Source: Algibacter lectus (GTDB lineage Bacteria; Bacteroidota; Bacteroidia; Flavobacteriales; Flavobacteriaceae). From it: 64,000 bases of DNA. Below, one piece after another: positions 33,155 through 43,083 of the stretch; within the stretch, counting starts at the first letter, position 1; every line of letters begins with the position of its first letter. A model generated the notes under the pieces. It saw only the letters and a program-made list of their open reading frames with translations, was not told the DNA's origin and did no database searches. The stretch covers positions 1 to 64,000 of the forward strand of contig NZ_FOLN01000007.1 of assembly GCF_900112395.1 (NCBI RefSeq), in the 5' to 3' direction. Position numbers and translations under genes: made by a program.

Positions 33155-33168
33155 TCGTTCTTTTTTTA
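33143..33168 (+). terminator. Terminator of the helicase operon, overlapping the last stop codon
   Basis: AAAGAACG-CTAGT-CGTTCTTT hairpin followed by T residues. The TAG stop of the VF530 gene lies in the loop. Confidence 0.8.
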
Positions 33169-33176
33169 TGCTTTAT

Positions 33177-33926
33177 TTATAGTAGTGTTTTAATTTTATC
33201 AGAAACATTTCCACGTTCGCCAATTCTCGCGGCCAAAAGTATCATTTTTACTGTGAATTTATGATTTGTAATGGTTTTTGAAAACTCAGTAATGTCTAAG
33301 TCGCGTTGCAGTATAGCCTGATCTTTGGAAAACACATTAGGTTGGTTTACTAAAGCATTGGCAAATGTCCAAGCGCCATCTCTAGCTACAGTCATGCTAA
33401 AGTTTATTAAAAAATCGTCCACCTTATTCGTGAATTTTAATATTTTTATTAGTGTCGGCCAAATTTGAGACAAATCGTCTAGAACCTCAGTAACTAGTGC
33501 ACTTAAAATGGTGTTAATTTTATTGAAATCGGCCTGTAAATCACTGATTGTATTTGGATTTGTTATTTCTGCTGCAGCGATACCAAGGTCTAAATTAATA
33601 TGTGCATTCATTCCTAAAAGTAAATGCTGCAATACTATTGGGCGCCATTGTGTTGCCGTTGTAAAGGCCGATAACCAAGATTTAGAAATAGGTTTGCCTT
33701 CTTTGTAATTGGCATAAGCGGTTAGATAGCGATTTGCGAAAATGACATCTAATTTCTCCATGCGTATATCATCATCGAAATAATTTGTACCTAATTTGTT
33801 TTTTACGGTAATCGTTACTTTTTGGTATAGAGCCGCAAAATAACCAAGTGTGCTTTCTTCTACAATAGAATCTTGAATGATGTATTCTAATTGTTCAATA
33901 ACCTCATCAATAGTATTTGCAATCAT
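33177..33926 (-). CDS. DUF5995 family protein
   Basis: A 249-residue, mostly helical cytoplasmic protein. The block FANRYLTAYANYKEGKPISK, the following WLSAF segment and VLQHLLLGMNAHINLDLGIA (about residues 96-115) are the most conserved parts and match what I know of DUF5995. The closely placed His residues (QH...NAHIN) could bind metal, but no activity is known. It lies 25 bp downstream of the mutase large-subunit gene on the same strand and could be read with it. Confidence 0.72.
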   Translation of the reverse strand: MIANTIDEVIEQLEYIIQDSIVEESTLGYFAALYQKVTITVKNKLGTNYFDDDIRMEKLDVIFANRYLTAYANYKEGKPISKSWLSAFTTATQWRPIVLQHLLLGMNAHINLDLGIAAAEITNPNTISDLQADFNKINTILSALVTEVLDDLSQIWPTLIKILKFTNKVDDFLINFSMTVARDGAWTFANALVNQPNVFSKDQAILQRDLDITEFSKTITNHKFTVKMILLAARIGERGNVSDKIKTLL

Positions 33927-33951
33927 GTTATTGAAGTTTTTAGGTTAAATT

Positions 33952-36078
33952 TTAATCAATTAAAATCTCCAAAATTCTTATTGCTGTTTCGCTAATTTTT
34001 GTTCCTGGGCCAAAAACAGCAATTGCACCAGCATCAAATAAAAATTGATAATCTTGTTTGGGTATTACACCCCCAACAATAACCATAATGTCGTCACGAT
34101 TATAGTTTTTTAAAGCTTCAATAACTTGTGGTACTAAGGTTTTATGTCCGGCAGCTAAAGAAGATACACCTAAAATGTGTACATCGTTTTCAACGGCTTG
34201 TTTAGCAACTTCTGCGGGTGTTTGAAATAACGGACCAATATCAACATCAAAACCAATATCGGCATAACTAGTTGCTATAACTTTAGCACCACGATCATGA
34301 CCATCTTGCCCCATTTTGGCAATCATAATTCTTGGGCGTCTTCCATCTTGCTCAGCAAAAATATCGGCTAATTCTTGAGCTTTCTTAAAGGATTTATCGT
34401 CTTTTATTGCTTTACTATACACACCAGAAAAAGATTTGGTTTGTGCTCTATAGCGTCCGAATTGAACTTCTAGGGCATCACTAATTTCACCTAAAGTTGC
34501 ACGTTCTCTTGCAGCTTCAATAGCTAAAGCTAATAAATTATTTTCTCCTGTACGTGCCGCTTCAGATAAATTTTCTAAAGCTATTTTTACTTTTTCAGAA
34601 TTTCTGCTCGACTTTATAGTATTTAAGCGTTCAATTTGAGAATTTCTAACCGATTCATTATCGACTTCTAGCGTAGAAATTGGAGCTTCTTCCTCTAAAA
34701 CATATTGGTTTACACCAACAATAATATCTTGGTTAGAATCTATTTTAGCTTGTTTTCTAGCAGCAGCTTCTTCTATTCTAAGTTTAGGTATTCCCGCTTC
34801 AATGGCTTTTGTCATGCCGCCAAGCGCTTCAACTTCTTCAATTAAAGTCCATGCTTTTTCTGTGATATCGGCAGTTAATTTTTCAATAAAATAACTGCCA
34901 GCCCAAGGGTCTACCGTTTTTGTAATTTGTGTTTCTGCTTGTAAATAGATTTGCGTGTTTCTTGCAATACGTGCCGAGAAATCGGTTGGTAGCGCAATAG
35001 CTTCATCTAAAGCATTGGTGTGCAAACTTTGCGTACCTCCAAATACTGCAGCGGTAGCTTCAATAGTTGTTCTAGCGACATTGTTAAATGGATCTTGTTC
35101 GGTTAAACTCCAACCTGATGTTTGACAATGTGTCCGTAATGATAATGATTTTGGATTTTTAGGATTGAATTGCTTTACTAATTTGGCCCACAACATACGA
35201 GCGGCACGCATTTTAGCAATTTCCATAAAATGATTCATACCAATTCCCCAAAAAAAGGATAATCTCGGTGCAAACGTATCAATATCTAAGCCTGCATCTA
35301 GACCTTTTCTAATGTATTCTAAACCATCGGCTAAAGTGTAAGCCAGTTCAATATCGCAGGTAGCACCAGCTTCTTGCATGTGGTAGCCCGAAATGCTAAT
35401 ACTATTAAATTTAGGCATGTGTTTGCTCGAATATTCAAAAATATCCGATATAATCTGCATCGATGGTTTTGGAGGATAGATATAGGTGTTACGCACCATA
35501 AACTCCTTTAAAATATCGTTTTGGATTGTGCCTGCAAGCAAGTTTGGTGTTACGCCTTGTTCTTCTGCAGCCACAATATAAAAGGCCATAATGGGTAAAA
35601 CAGCGCCATTCATGGTCATAGAAACCGAAATTTTATCGAGCGGAATTTGGTCGAAAAGTATTTTCATATCTTCCACCGAATCTATGGCAACACCTGCTTT
35701 TCCAACATCACCGACGACGCGTTCGTGATCAGAATCGTAACCACGATGTGTAGCTAAATCAAAAGCTACTGAAAGTCCTTTTTGCCCAGCTTTTAAATTA
35801 CGTTTGTAAAATGCATTACTGTCTTCGGCTGTAGAAAAACCTGCATATTGCCTAATGGTCCAAGGTCTTTTAGCATACATGGTGCTGTATGGGCCACGTA
35901 AATACGGTGGAATTCCTGCAGCAAAATCGAGATGTTCTAAGTCTTCAAGATCTACTTTAGAATAAGTAGGTTTAAACGGAATACCTTCGGAAGTGATAAA
36001 CGGTTCTTGTTTATCGACATCCAAATTAGCGCCTTCAGTTTTTGCCTTTAAAGTGATATGTTGAAGATTTTTTCTCAA
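33952..36078 (-). CDS. mutB: Methylmalonyl-CoA mutase, large (catalytic) subunit
   Basis: A 708-residue enzyme that interconverts succinyl-CoA and (R)-methylmalonyl-CoA. The barrel domain shows [20 protein letters not shown] and [11 protein letters not shown], and the C-terminal adenosylcobalamin domain has the base-off ligand motif in [15 protein letters not shown] (Asp-x-His-x-x-Gly). The adenosyl- and CoA-binding regions look intact. It is the last gene of the mutase operon, 9 bp after a lipoprotein gene, and pairs with the small subunit at 36710-38095. Confidence 0.96.
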   Translation of the reverse strand: MRKNLQHITLKAKTEGANLDVDKQEPFITSEGIPFKPTYSKVDLEDLEHLDFAAGIPPYLRGPYSTMYAKRPWTIRQYAGFSTAEDSNAFYKRNLKAGQKGLSVAFDLATHRGYDSDHERVVGDVGKAGVAIDSVEDMKILFDQIPLDKISVSMTMNGAVLPIMAFYIVAAEEQGVTPNLLAGTIQNDILKEFMVRNTYIYPPKPSMQIISDIFEYSSKHMPKFNSISISGYHMQEAGATCDIELAYTLADGLEYIRKGLDAGLDIDTFAPRLSFFWGIGMNHFMEIAKMRAARMLWAKLVKQFNPKNPKSLSLRTHCQTSGWSLTEQDPFNNVARTTIEATAAVFGGTQSLHTNALDEAIALPTDFSARIARNTQIYLQAETQITKTVDPWAGSYFIEKLTADITEKAWTLIEEVEALGGMTKAIEAGIPKLRIEEAAARKQAKIDSNQDIIVGVNQYVLEEEAPISTLEVDNESVRNSQIERLNTIKSSRNSEKVKIALENLSEAARTGENNLLALAIEAARERATLGEISDALEVQFGRYRAQTKSFSGVYSKAIKDDKSFKKAQELADIFAEQDGRRPRIMIAKMGQDGHDRGAKVIATSYADIGFDVDIGPLFQTPAEVAKQAVENDVHILGVSSLAAGHKTLVPQVIEALKNYNRDDIMVIVGGVIPKQDYQFLFDAGAIAVFGPGTKISETAIRILEILID

Positions 36079-36087
36079 GGTATATGC

Positions 36088-36738
36088 TTATTTTGTTGGT
36101 CTTTTATTAAAATCTACTTTTTGTTCAACAACAGTTTTTTCTTTTACATTCGATAAATCGATACCAAAAAGTTTAGCGTAATATAAGTCTAAAGCAATAT
36201 AAGCTGCTAGATTTTTATCCGATGCTGCTGCTCTGTAATTTCTAGCTAATGGCGTTCCAAATAATTCTGGTTTCATGCTATTAGTGGCAACTAGAGCATC
36301 ATAAGTTGTTTTTAGTTTTTTGTCTTTTAGGTTGCTCGAAATACATTCTAGTAAGTCGCCTTTATAGTTTAAATGACTATCTGGGTTGTTAGCATCCCAA
36401 AGATCGTTTACATGTTTTAAAGCTTCAAAAACTTTTACGGTATGTGGCGAAACTATGTCTTCGTATTTAATACGGTTAATACTTGCCGCTCTAAGAAACT
36501 GCCCATAGGCATTAGGTACATTCTCTTGTCCGTTTTGTGCATAAAATGCTGCAATATCGGCTTCAAAGCTAAATAAGGCTTCGTTTATTAAGGCTGTGTT
36601 TTGGTTATTGCACGTAATAACGCTGCCTTTTTCTGAAAATTTGTAATCGTTAAACGTGTTTTCTTTTTTACAGCTCACTACAGTTAAAGCTCCTAAAAAT
36701 AAAATAAAGTTAATTGTCGATTTCATTTTGTTTTTCAT
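36088..36738 (-). CDS. Hypothetical lipoprotein inserted between the two mutase subunit genes
   Basis: A 216-residue protein with a lipoprotein signal (ALTVVSC, Cys near residue 23); the start could be four codons later, at 36726. The body is helical with no family I recognise. It overlaps the 3' end of the small-subunit gene by 17-29 bp and stops 9 bp before the large-subunit gene, so it is translated in the middle of the mutase operon. A role with a cytoplasmic enzyme is hard to see, since the protein should be membrane-anchored on the periplasmic side. Confidence 0.75.
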   Translation of the reverse strand: MKNKMKSTINFILFLGALTVVSCKKENTFNDYKFSEKGSVITCNNQNTALINEALFSFEADIAAFYAQNGQENVPNAYGQFLRAASINRIKYEDIVSPHTVKVFEALKHVNDLWDANNPDSHLNYKGDLLECISSNLKDKKLKTTYDALVATNSMKPELFGTPLARNYRAAASDKNLAAYIALDLYYAKLFGIDLSNVKEKTVVEQKVDFNKRPTK

Positions 36739-38095
36739 TTTTTAATCTGGTTTGTTCTATTTGTTCTGCTATTCGTTTTTCTATAATGGGAACAATTAAA
36801 GTTTTTCTTTTGTTAATTTTTACAAAAGGATAAATCTCCAATTGTTCTGCCATTTTATCGTTTGGGTTACTGTGTTTATTTGTGCCTAATAAAATACGTT
36901 CACCACTATTAAATTGCTCTTGTTCTTTGGTTGCGTTTTCTTTTATTTTACGTTGAATGGTGCCTGACTTTAACTGATTTAAGAATCCGCCATTACGTTC
37001 AATATCTTTAAATAATTCTAATGCTTTTTCTGCTAATTGCTCGGTTAGCGATTCTATGTAATACGCACCATCGGCAGCATTATTTACTTTGTCAAAAGCG
37101 CTTTCATGCTTTAAAATAAGCAGTTGGTTTCTGGCAATACGTTCGCCAAACTCGTTGTCTTTATGGTAAATGGCGTCGTAAGGTAAATTACATACATTAT
37201 TTGCGCCACCTAAAATCGCACTCATACACTCGGTGGTTGTGCGCAGCATATTGGTGTTGTAATCGTATAGTGTTTTATTGCGTTTTGTTGGAACTGCACT
37301 AATATAGCAATCGGTGTTAATTTGGTATTCTGAAGCTAACGTGCTCCAAAGTATTCTAAGCGCTTTCAGTTTTGCAATCTCGAAGAAGTAATTAGAACCT
37401 ACCGAAACTGTGAACATCGTTTGAATAGATGCTGAAGACTCTGGGTTTAGTTTTAAATGATTGAGATATTCATTGGCATGGGCTAGGGTGTAGGCCAATT
37501 GCTGAACCATATTTGCGCCTGCATTTTGATACAGACTAGTATTGATGCTAATGGATTGAGAAGACTGAAAACTGGTTTCAAACTTCGAGAAATCATCGGT
37601 TAGGTTATTAAACCAATTCCCTGTTTTTGAAAGGTTCCCGATAATATCAACGGCAATACTAATGTTCTTTTTCCCCGGAAGGGTGTGTATACTTTTTATG
37701 AAACCTACTGATAAAAATTGTAATTCTAAATGAATAGAAATACTATCGGTATCAATGTTTTTAATTAAATGTTCTATTGAAATATTTTCTTCGGAAGGAA
37801 TAATGAAATGAATATGTTCTGCTCCGCGTTTAATGGCATCTACAGCTTTTAAATTCGATTTTTCAGTATGGGCAACAAATATGGTTTGCCCAATTCTCCA
37901 AGGGGAAATATTAGAGGTTGAAGGTGTTTGCTTTTTTAAGTCGTCTGCGTTATAAAATGGTTTTACGGCAATATCTTCGTTTGAGTTCCAGATAAGGGTA
38001 TCGTTAAAATCAGCTCCATTTAAATCGAACTGAATTTTTTGTTTCCACTGTTTAGTTGAAACCGAATCGAAACCATCAAACAAACCTTTAATCAT
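36710..38095 (-). CDS. mutA: Methylmalonyl-CoA mutase, small subunit
   Basis: A 461-residue protein homologous to the barrel domain of the mutase (WRIGQTIFVAHT, NMLRTTTECMSAILGGANNV, ADGAYYIESLTEQLAEKAL). It is shorter than the small subunit of propionibacteria and lacks the C-terminal cobalamin-binding domain, so it should be the non-catalytic partner. The gene overlaps the upstream DivIC/FtsB-like gene by 8 bp and the downstream lipoprotein gene by 29 bp, so translation of all three is probably coupled. Confidence 0.9.
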   Translation of the reverse strand: MIKGLFDGFDSVSTKQWKQKIQFDLNGADFNDTLIWNSNEDIAVKPFYNADDLKKQTPSTSNISPWRIGQTIFVAHTEKSNLKAVDAIKRGAEHIHFIIPSEENISIEHLIKNIDTDSISIHLELQFLSVGFIKSIHTLPGKKNISIAVDIIGNLSKTGNWFNNLTDDFSKFETSFQSSQSISINTSLYQNAGANMVQQLAYTLAHANEYLNHLKLNPESSASIQTMFTVSVGSNYFFEIAKLKALRILWSTLASEYQINTDCYISAVPTKRNKTLYDYNTNMLRTTTECMSAILGGANNVCNLPYDAIYHKDNEFGERIARNQLLILKHESAFDKVNNAADGAYYIESLTEQLAEKALELFKDIERNGGFLNQLKSGTIQRKIKENATKEQEQFNSGERILLGTNKHSNPNDKMAEQLEIYPFVKINKRKTLIVPIIEKRIAEQIEQTRLKNEKQNEIDN

Positions 38096-38420
38096 CTTGT
38101 TTTACTTTTAAGCTATCTTCATATTCAATAATGTAAATGTCTTCATTTTCTCGTTTCATGAAGTATTCTTCTCGAGCAAATTTCTCTAAGCCATCTTCCG
38201 AACTTAACTTTTTAATGGCTTTATTATCGTTTTCAATTTCTCGTTGATAATATTCTTTTTCATTTTCTAGAGCTTCAATATCCGAGTTTAATTCGTGATG
38301 AATAACCCAAGAGTTCGCATCGAAAAAAATCATCCAAATCAGGAAACCAGTAAATATCAAGATAAACCAATTTTTGAAAGGTTTTAAATATTTACTTGTA
38401 TTTTTATTGAATTTTGCCAT
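38088..38420 (-). CDS. FtsB/DivIC-type septum formation initiator
   Basis: A 110-residue bitopic protein with one TM helix (about residues 16-35, WFILIFTGFLIWMIFF), then a coiled coil (about 45-72) and the conserved LEKFAREEYFMKRENEDIYI block (about 79-98). This is the divisome FtsB/DivIC family, which bridges FtsL and FtsQ. It starts directly after the udk stop and overlaps the mutase small-subunit gene by 8 bp. Confidence 0.88.
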   Translation of the reverse strand: MAKFNKNTSKYLKPFKNWFILIFTGFLIWMIFFDANSWVIHHELNSDIEALENEKEYYQREIENDNKAIKKLSSEDGLEKFAREEYFMKRENEDIYIIEYEDSLKVKQDD

Positions 38421-39026
38421 TTAGAGTCTGTCGTTAATAATAGTACGCACAATATTTACTGCAACCGTATTGTATTTATTGTTTGGTATAATAATATCTG
38501 CATACTCTTTCATAGGCTCGATAAATTGATCGTGCATGGGTTTTAGCGTAGTTTGGTAACGCGTTAAAACCTCATTTATATCACGGCCACGCTCGCTAAT
38601 GTCACGTTTTAAACGTCTAATTAAACGCTCGTCGGTATCGGCATGTACAAATATTTTAATATCAAACATATCACGAAGCTCCGGGTTTGTTAGTATTAAT
38701 ATACCTTCAACAATCATTACTTTTCTCGGGTGTGTTAAAATAGTATCGCCCGTTCTATTATGTTTTACAAAAGAATACACGGGTTGGTGTATGTTTTTTC
38801 CCTTTTTTAATGCTTTTAAATGTGTTGCTAATAAATCGAAATCGATAGATCTTGGATGATCGAAATTTATATTACCACGCTCGTTGTAAGATAAGTGTGA
38901 GTTGTCGTTATAATAAGAATCTTGCGAGATGATACCCACTTCACCCTCTGGCAATTCGTGTAGAATTTGATTAACAACCGTTGTTTTTCCGCAGCCTGTA
39001 CCGCCTGCAATTCCTATAATTAGCAT
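38421..39026 (-). CDS. udk: Uridine kinase
   Basis: A 201-residue pyrimidine-salvage enzyme. The P-loop is GIAGGTGCGKTT (residues 5-16), with the substrate block SQDSYYNDNSHLSYNERGNI, FDHPRSIDFDLL, and the R-rich lid RLIRRLKRDISERGRD (about 133-148). It is the first gene of an operon with the DivIC/FtsB-like gene and the mutase genes. A promoter-like box lies 17 bp before its ATG. Confidence 0.95.
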   Translation of the reverse strand: MLIIGIAGGTGCGKTTVVNQILHELPEGEVGIISQDSYYNDNSHLSYNERGNINFDHPRSIDFDLLATHLKALKKGKNIHQPVYSFVKHNRTGDTILTHPRKVMIVEGILILTNPELRDMFDIKIFVHADTDERLIRRLKRDISERGRDINEVLTRYQTTLKPMHDQFIEPMKEYADIIIPNNKYNTVAVNIVRTIINDRL

Positions 39027-39043
39027 GTGTTTTTGTTTTTTTG

Positions 39044-39051
39044 CAAAGTTA
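39044..39051 (-). promoter_or_regulatory. Predicted promoter -7 box of the udk-mutase operon
   Basis: TAACTTTG on the minus strand matches TAnnTTTG, 17 bp before the udk ATG. Confidence 0.5.
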
Positions 39052-39077
39052 ATTAATTGTAAAGGTTTAAGTAATCT

Positions 39078-39494
39078 TTATTTTTTAATTTTTGCAACTT
39101 CGTCTTCCGTAATTATTTTGTCGTTTTTATTGCCCCAAGCATTGGTAATGTAATTCATAACATCGGCCACCTCATCATCACTTAAACCTAATGGCATCAT
39201 GGTGCCGTTGTATATTTTATCGTTTACAACAATGCGTCCTGTGAGTCCAAATTTTATAGCTTTTATACTCGCAATACGTTCTGATTGTAAATAATCAGAT
39301 TTTGCCAATGGCGGATACACTTTTTCTACACCTTTTCCGCTAGGTAAATGGCAAGACATGCAAAAATCGTTATAGATTTCACGACCACGAACAATACTTT
39401 CTTTTAGTGGGTCGGTTTGTGTATAATTCGGTTTAGTCGGAATTATGCTGTATAGCGAACAGCAAATTAAAAAGCAACATGCAATTAATTTCAT
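39078..39494 (-). CDS. Periplasmic class I cytochrome c
   Basis: A 138-residue protein with a signal peptide, the haem-binding CMSCH motif (about residues 44-48), and a likely axial Met in YNGTMMPLG (about 97). It is the third gene of the receptor, PQQ-type dehydrogenase, cytochrome operon (10 bp after the dehydrogenase). It is probably the electron acceptor for that enzyme. Confidence 0.9.
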   Translation of the reverse strand: MKLIACCFLICCSLYSIIPTKPNYTQTDPLKESIVRGREIYNDFCMSCHLPSGKGVEKVYPPLAKSDYLQSERIASIKAIKFGLTGRIVVNDKIYNGTMMPLGLSDDEVADVMNYITNAWGNKNDKIITEDEVAKIKK

Positions 39495-39504
39495 AATTTA
39501 AATT

Positions 39505-40629
39505 TTATTTATTCGGAATAATTTTAACAATGCCAGTGCCTTCTGCGGCTAAATAAATATAACCATCTGGTCCTTGAATAACGTTACGTACACGGCCAAT
39601 ATCTTTAAACAATTCTTCGCGTTTTACAACTTTGTTGTTCTCGAGCACTAAACGCTCTAAATATTGAAATTTTAGAGAACCAACTAATATATTATTTTTC
39701 CAATCTGGATATTTATCTGAAGTTACAAAGGCCATACCACTTGGCGCGATAGAAGGCACCCAATAAAATAGAGGCTGTTCCATACCTTCTTTTTCTGTGA
39801 TTTCTGTTAAAGCAGTACCACTATAATTTACACCATACGAGATTACGGGCCAACCGTAATTTTTGCCTTTTGTTATAATATTAATTTCATCGCCACCTTT
39901 TGGTCCATGTTCATTAACCCAAATGGCTCCAGTTTCCGGATGGATTGCCATGCCTTGTGGATTGCGATGTCCGTAGCTATAAATGGCTGTTTTAGCATTT
40001 GGTGTGTTTACAAACGGATTGTCTGTAGGTATACTACCGTCGTCGTTAAGTCGGTATATTTTACCGCAGTCGCGTGTAATATCTTGAGGGTTTTCGTCAC
40101 GATTACCACGCTCACCAATAGAGAAATAAAGGTAACCATCGTTATCAAATTCAATTCTAGAACCAAAATGTTGTCCTTTTTTCGTGTTTGGTCCGGCTTT
40201 ATATAACAGTTGTTTTTCAACAAAGGCGTTATTTTTTAATTTGCCACGCATAAGGGCGGTATTACCACCATCGCCTTCACCTTCCGCGGAAGCGTATGTT
40301 ATATAAATCCAACCATTGTGTGCATAATCGGGATGAATTTCAATATCTAATAAACCACCTTGACCACGAAGATACACTTCTGGTAAGCCTGAAATATTTG
40401 TTTTTGTTCCGTTTTTAAAATGAATAAGTTCACCTGCTTTTTCTGTAATTAGCATGCTACTATCTGGTAGAAAAACCATGCCCCAAGGAATATTTAAATC
40501 GGGAACAACAACTTCTGTAGTGTAATTTAAAGCCACAGGCGGTTCGGCCTTTATTTTAGATTCGCTTTGTTGCGCACAAGCACTTAAGGAAAGCGCGAGT
40601 ATGGTGTATAGTATGTGAAATTGTTTCAT
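39505..40629 (-). CDS. PQQ-dependent sugar dehydrogenase (glucose/sorbosone dehydrogenase family), lipoprotein
   Basis: A 374-residue six-bladed beta-propeller of the soluble aldose/sorbosone dehydrogenase family. A lipobox is at LSLSAC (Cys about residue 18). Family blocks: NIPWGMVFLPD, RGQGGLLDIEIHPDYAHNG, KGQHFGSRIEFD (catalytic His), YSYGHRNPQGMA and WVNEHGPKGGDEINI. It oxidises sugars in the periplasm with PQQ and passes electrons to a cytochrome. It lies 25 bp after the TonB receptor gene and 10 bp before the cytochrome c gene. PQQ dependence follows from the family. Confidence 0.9.
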   Translation of the reverse strand: MKQFHILYTILALSLSACAQQSESKIKAEPPVALNYTTEVVVPDLNIPWGMVFLPDSSMLITEKAGELIHFKNGTKTNISGLPEVYLRGQGGLLDIEIHPDYAHNGWIYITYASAEGEGDGGNTALMRGKLKNNAFVEKQLLYKAGPNTKKGQHFGSRIEFDNDGYLYFSIGERGNRDENPQDITRDCGKIYRLNDDGSIPTDNPFVNTPNAKTAIYSYGHRNPQGMAIHPETGAIWVNEHGPKGGDEINIITKGKNYGWPVISYGVNYSGTALTEITEKEGMEQPLFYWVPSIAPSGMAFVTSDKYPDWKNNILVGSLKFQYLERLVLENNKVVKREELFKDIGRVRNVIQGPDGYIYLAAEGTGIVKIIPNK

Positions 40630-40654
40630 TTTTTCGTTTTTTTTATAAATTTAG

Positions 40655-42952
40655 TTAAAACTTATAACTTAAGTTAACTCCAGTGTAATAATTTAATGGT
40701 TGCCCTGGATAATAATATCTTGGCGCAGCACCACCAAAACCTGTGGCATTAATAAGTATTTGCGAGGCATAATGCGTATTAAAAACATTATCCAAGCCAA
40801 AATAGATATTCAAATTTAGGTTGTTATTTAGGTTGTGCTTAAAACCCAGTTTTATGTTCGTTAAACTGTAGCGATCGGAAAATAGTGTGTTGGCATCTGT
40901 TATTGGTATGCGCCCTACATATTGGTAATTTACGGTGGCATAAAGACCGAACGCAGTATCTAAATCTAAACCTGTGTTTAATAGGTTAGATGGCACACCA
41001 GTTAGTTTATTACCCGAAAAATTATTTCCATCATCTTCAAAATCTTTAAATTCAAAATGGTTTAAGGAGTACGTGATGTATTGGTGTAGCGATATTTTTT
41101 TAGATGTTAGCCATTGATATTTTATTACGGTTTCTAATCCATTGTGTAGCGTTCGGCCTGCATTAACACCAATAAATTGGTCGTTACCCGTTCGTCTAGC
41201 GACTAAAAGGTTTCGCACATCTAATCTGTATAAAGCGAGGTTAAATTGTAAGCGATTATTATAAAAAGCACTTCGTGTTCCTAGTTCGAAATTCCAACCT
41301 GTTTCTGGTTTTATATCCGTATTTATTAAACCATCGGGAAGCAAGGTTTCTTGAGTTGAAGGTGGAGAAAAACCATGGCTAATATTAGAGTATAAACTGA
41401 TGTGTTTTGATAATTGGTGTGATATTCCAAATTTAGGAGACAGTATGGCTTTAAAACTATAGTCGCCAGATTGGTCGGGATTTTCATCTGAAATAAAACG
41501 GTCTGATAAAGTGTATGCGGTCTTGTTTAGGTTTAACCCAAAAGACAGCATTGTTTTTTCTGAAGCTTGATAGTTGCTTTCAAAAAAGAGATTGTAATAG
41601 GTTCTGTTTTCTTTGAAATCGGAAAATTTATCGCCTTCAACACTGCCGGATCCTTCGGGAGCTTCTTGATATAAATTTTCGTAGTTTTTGGATATGTAGC
41701 GGTCCTTAAAGAATTCGCCACCTAGTGTGTAATTAAATTTTTTCCATCGTCCTAAAAAACGACTTCTTAATCCGTAAGCCGATGTGTTTTCGGTAAGAAT
41801 ATCAAAAGGTCTTGGTTCGTAAGCTTTTTTTAATGATGTAAAAATACTGGTAGTTTGTTTTAGGTTGTCGTGATATTGGTGATTCCATGATGCTCCAAAT
41901 ATACCACGTTGTGCATCTTCATAACCTTGGGCTTGTGCCCATGTAAAGGCGGCAGATTTCGGATTGTTATTATACGCATCTTCATTTAAGGAACTCGGGA
42001 TAAAAGCGTTCAAGTCCACATAACTGGCTATAATAGATAGGTCATCTTTGTTGCTTAAATAATGATTGGTGTTTATCGTGAATGTTTGCCTGTTGTATGC
42101 ATTATTATCGCGGTAACCATCGCTTTCCGTGTTGCTGTAGATTAGTTTATAGCTGTTTTTATCCGTTCCATGATTTAAGTTTAAAACACTTTTTACTAAA
42201 CCAAAAGAACCTATTGTGATATCTGTTTCCGCTGAAGTTTGATTGAGGTAAGCGTGCTCTGGCGTTAAATGTATGGTGCCACCCAACCCAGCGCCATAAA
42301 TGCTAGAACCGGCACCTTTTATAATTTCAAATCGGGATAAAGCACTGAGTTCAAAATCTTCAATGGTAGTTTCTCCATTACCAGACGTTAACGGAATGTC
42401 TTGAAAATAAGCACGTATTTTAGATGTGCCATATAAATTTCGAGAACCAATACCGCGTATGGAAATCTTATTTGTGTTTAATGCGCCCGATTGCATAAAA
42501 ACTCCTGGAACGCGATTCAGTACTTGAATAGGTGAGGTGGTATTACTGCGCTCTAAATCTTTAGATGAAATAATATCGATGGTGGTATTCGCTTTTTTTA
42601 GTTCTAAAGGCAATTGATAGGCGTTCACAATCACTTCGTTTAATCGATCAGGATTTAATTCCAGTTGAATTATAACGTTATTGGATTTTAAATTTTCTGA
42701 CTGTGCCTGATATCCTGTTTTTGTAAATCGGTATACACCAGAATTTGGCACTTTAAAATATCCTAAATGATTAGAAGTTGAAACTATTTTGTTTTCATGA
42801 TCTGTAATGGTGACGTTTTGAAGTGCTGTACCATTTTCTTTTTCAAGAATTCGCCCGGTGATGATTTGCTGCGCATTTCCAGAGGTATAGCTGAAAAATA
42901 AAATTACAATGATGGTTATTTTGTTGAAAATAAAAGATTTATAAGTTTTCAT
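40655..42952 (-). CDS. TonB-dependent outer-membrane receptor
   Basis: A 765-residue receptor with a signal peptide (ending GNAQ, about residue 28), a carboxypeptidase-regulatory-like domain (about 29-108), a plug (about 115-225, RVPGVFMQSGALNTNKISIR and GAGSSIYGAGLGGTIHL), and a 22-strand barrel ending in aromatic F. It is not SusC-like (no SusD partner). It heads an operon with the PQQ-type dehydrogenase and cytochrome c. The substrate cannot be read from the sequence; PQQ import is an attractive guess from context. Confidence 0.92.
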   Translation of the reverse strand: MKTYKSFIFNKITIIVILFFSYTSGNAQQIITGRILEKENGTALQNVTITDHENKIVSTSNHLGYFKVPNSGVYRFTKTGYQAQSENLKSNNVIIQLELNPDRLNEVIVNAYQLPLELKKANTTIDIISSKDLERSNTTSPIQVLNRVPGVFMQSGALNTNKISIRGIGSRNLYGTSKIRAYFQDIPLTSGNGETTIEDFELSALSRFEIIKGAGSSIYGAGLGGTIHLTPEHAYLNQTSAETDITIGSFGLVKSVLNLNHGTDKNSYKLIYSNTESDGYRDNNAYNRQTFTINTNHYLSNKDDLSIIASYVDLNAFIPSSLNEDAYNNNPKSAAFTWAQAQGYEDAQRGIFGASWNHQYHDNLKQTTSIFTSLKKAYEPRPFDILTENTSAYGLRSRFLGRWKKFNYTLGGEFFKDRYISKNYENLYQEAPEGSGSVEGDKFSDFKENRTYYNLFFESNYQASEKTMLSFGLNLNKTAYTLSDRFISDENPDQSGDYSFKAILSPKFGISHQLSKHISLYSNISHGFSPPSTQETLLPDGLINTDIKPETGWNFELGTRSAFYNNRLQFNLALYRLDVRNLLVARRTGNDQFIGVNAGRTLHNGLETVIKYQWLTSKKISLHQYITYSLNHFEFKDFEDDGNNFSGNKLTGVPSNLLNTGLDLDTAFGLYATVNYQYVGRIPITDANTLFSDRYSLTNIKLGFKHNLNNNLNLNIYFGLDNVFNTHYASQILINATGFGGAAPRYYYPGQPLNYYTGVNLSYKF

Positions 42953-43083
42953 TGTAGGGTTTAGCTATATGCAGTTGATTTGGTTTAAGCATGAAAAACA
43001 GGTGTTGTTTGACTGCTTAGTAAACTAAAGTTAATTTTTTTTAAAATTACTAAAAAAAATAGTGTCTATATTATAGAAAAATG

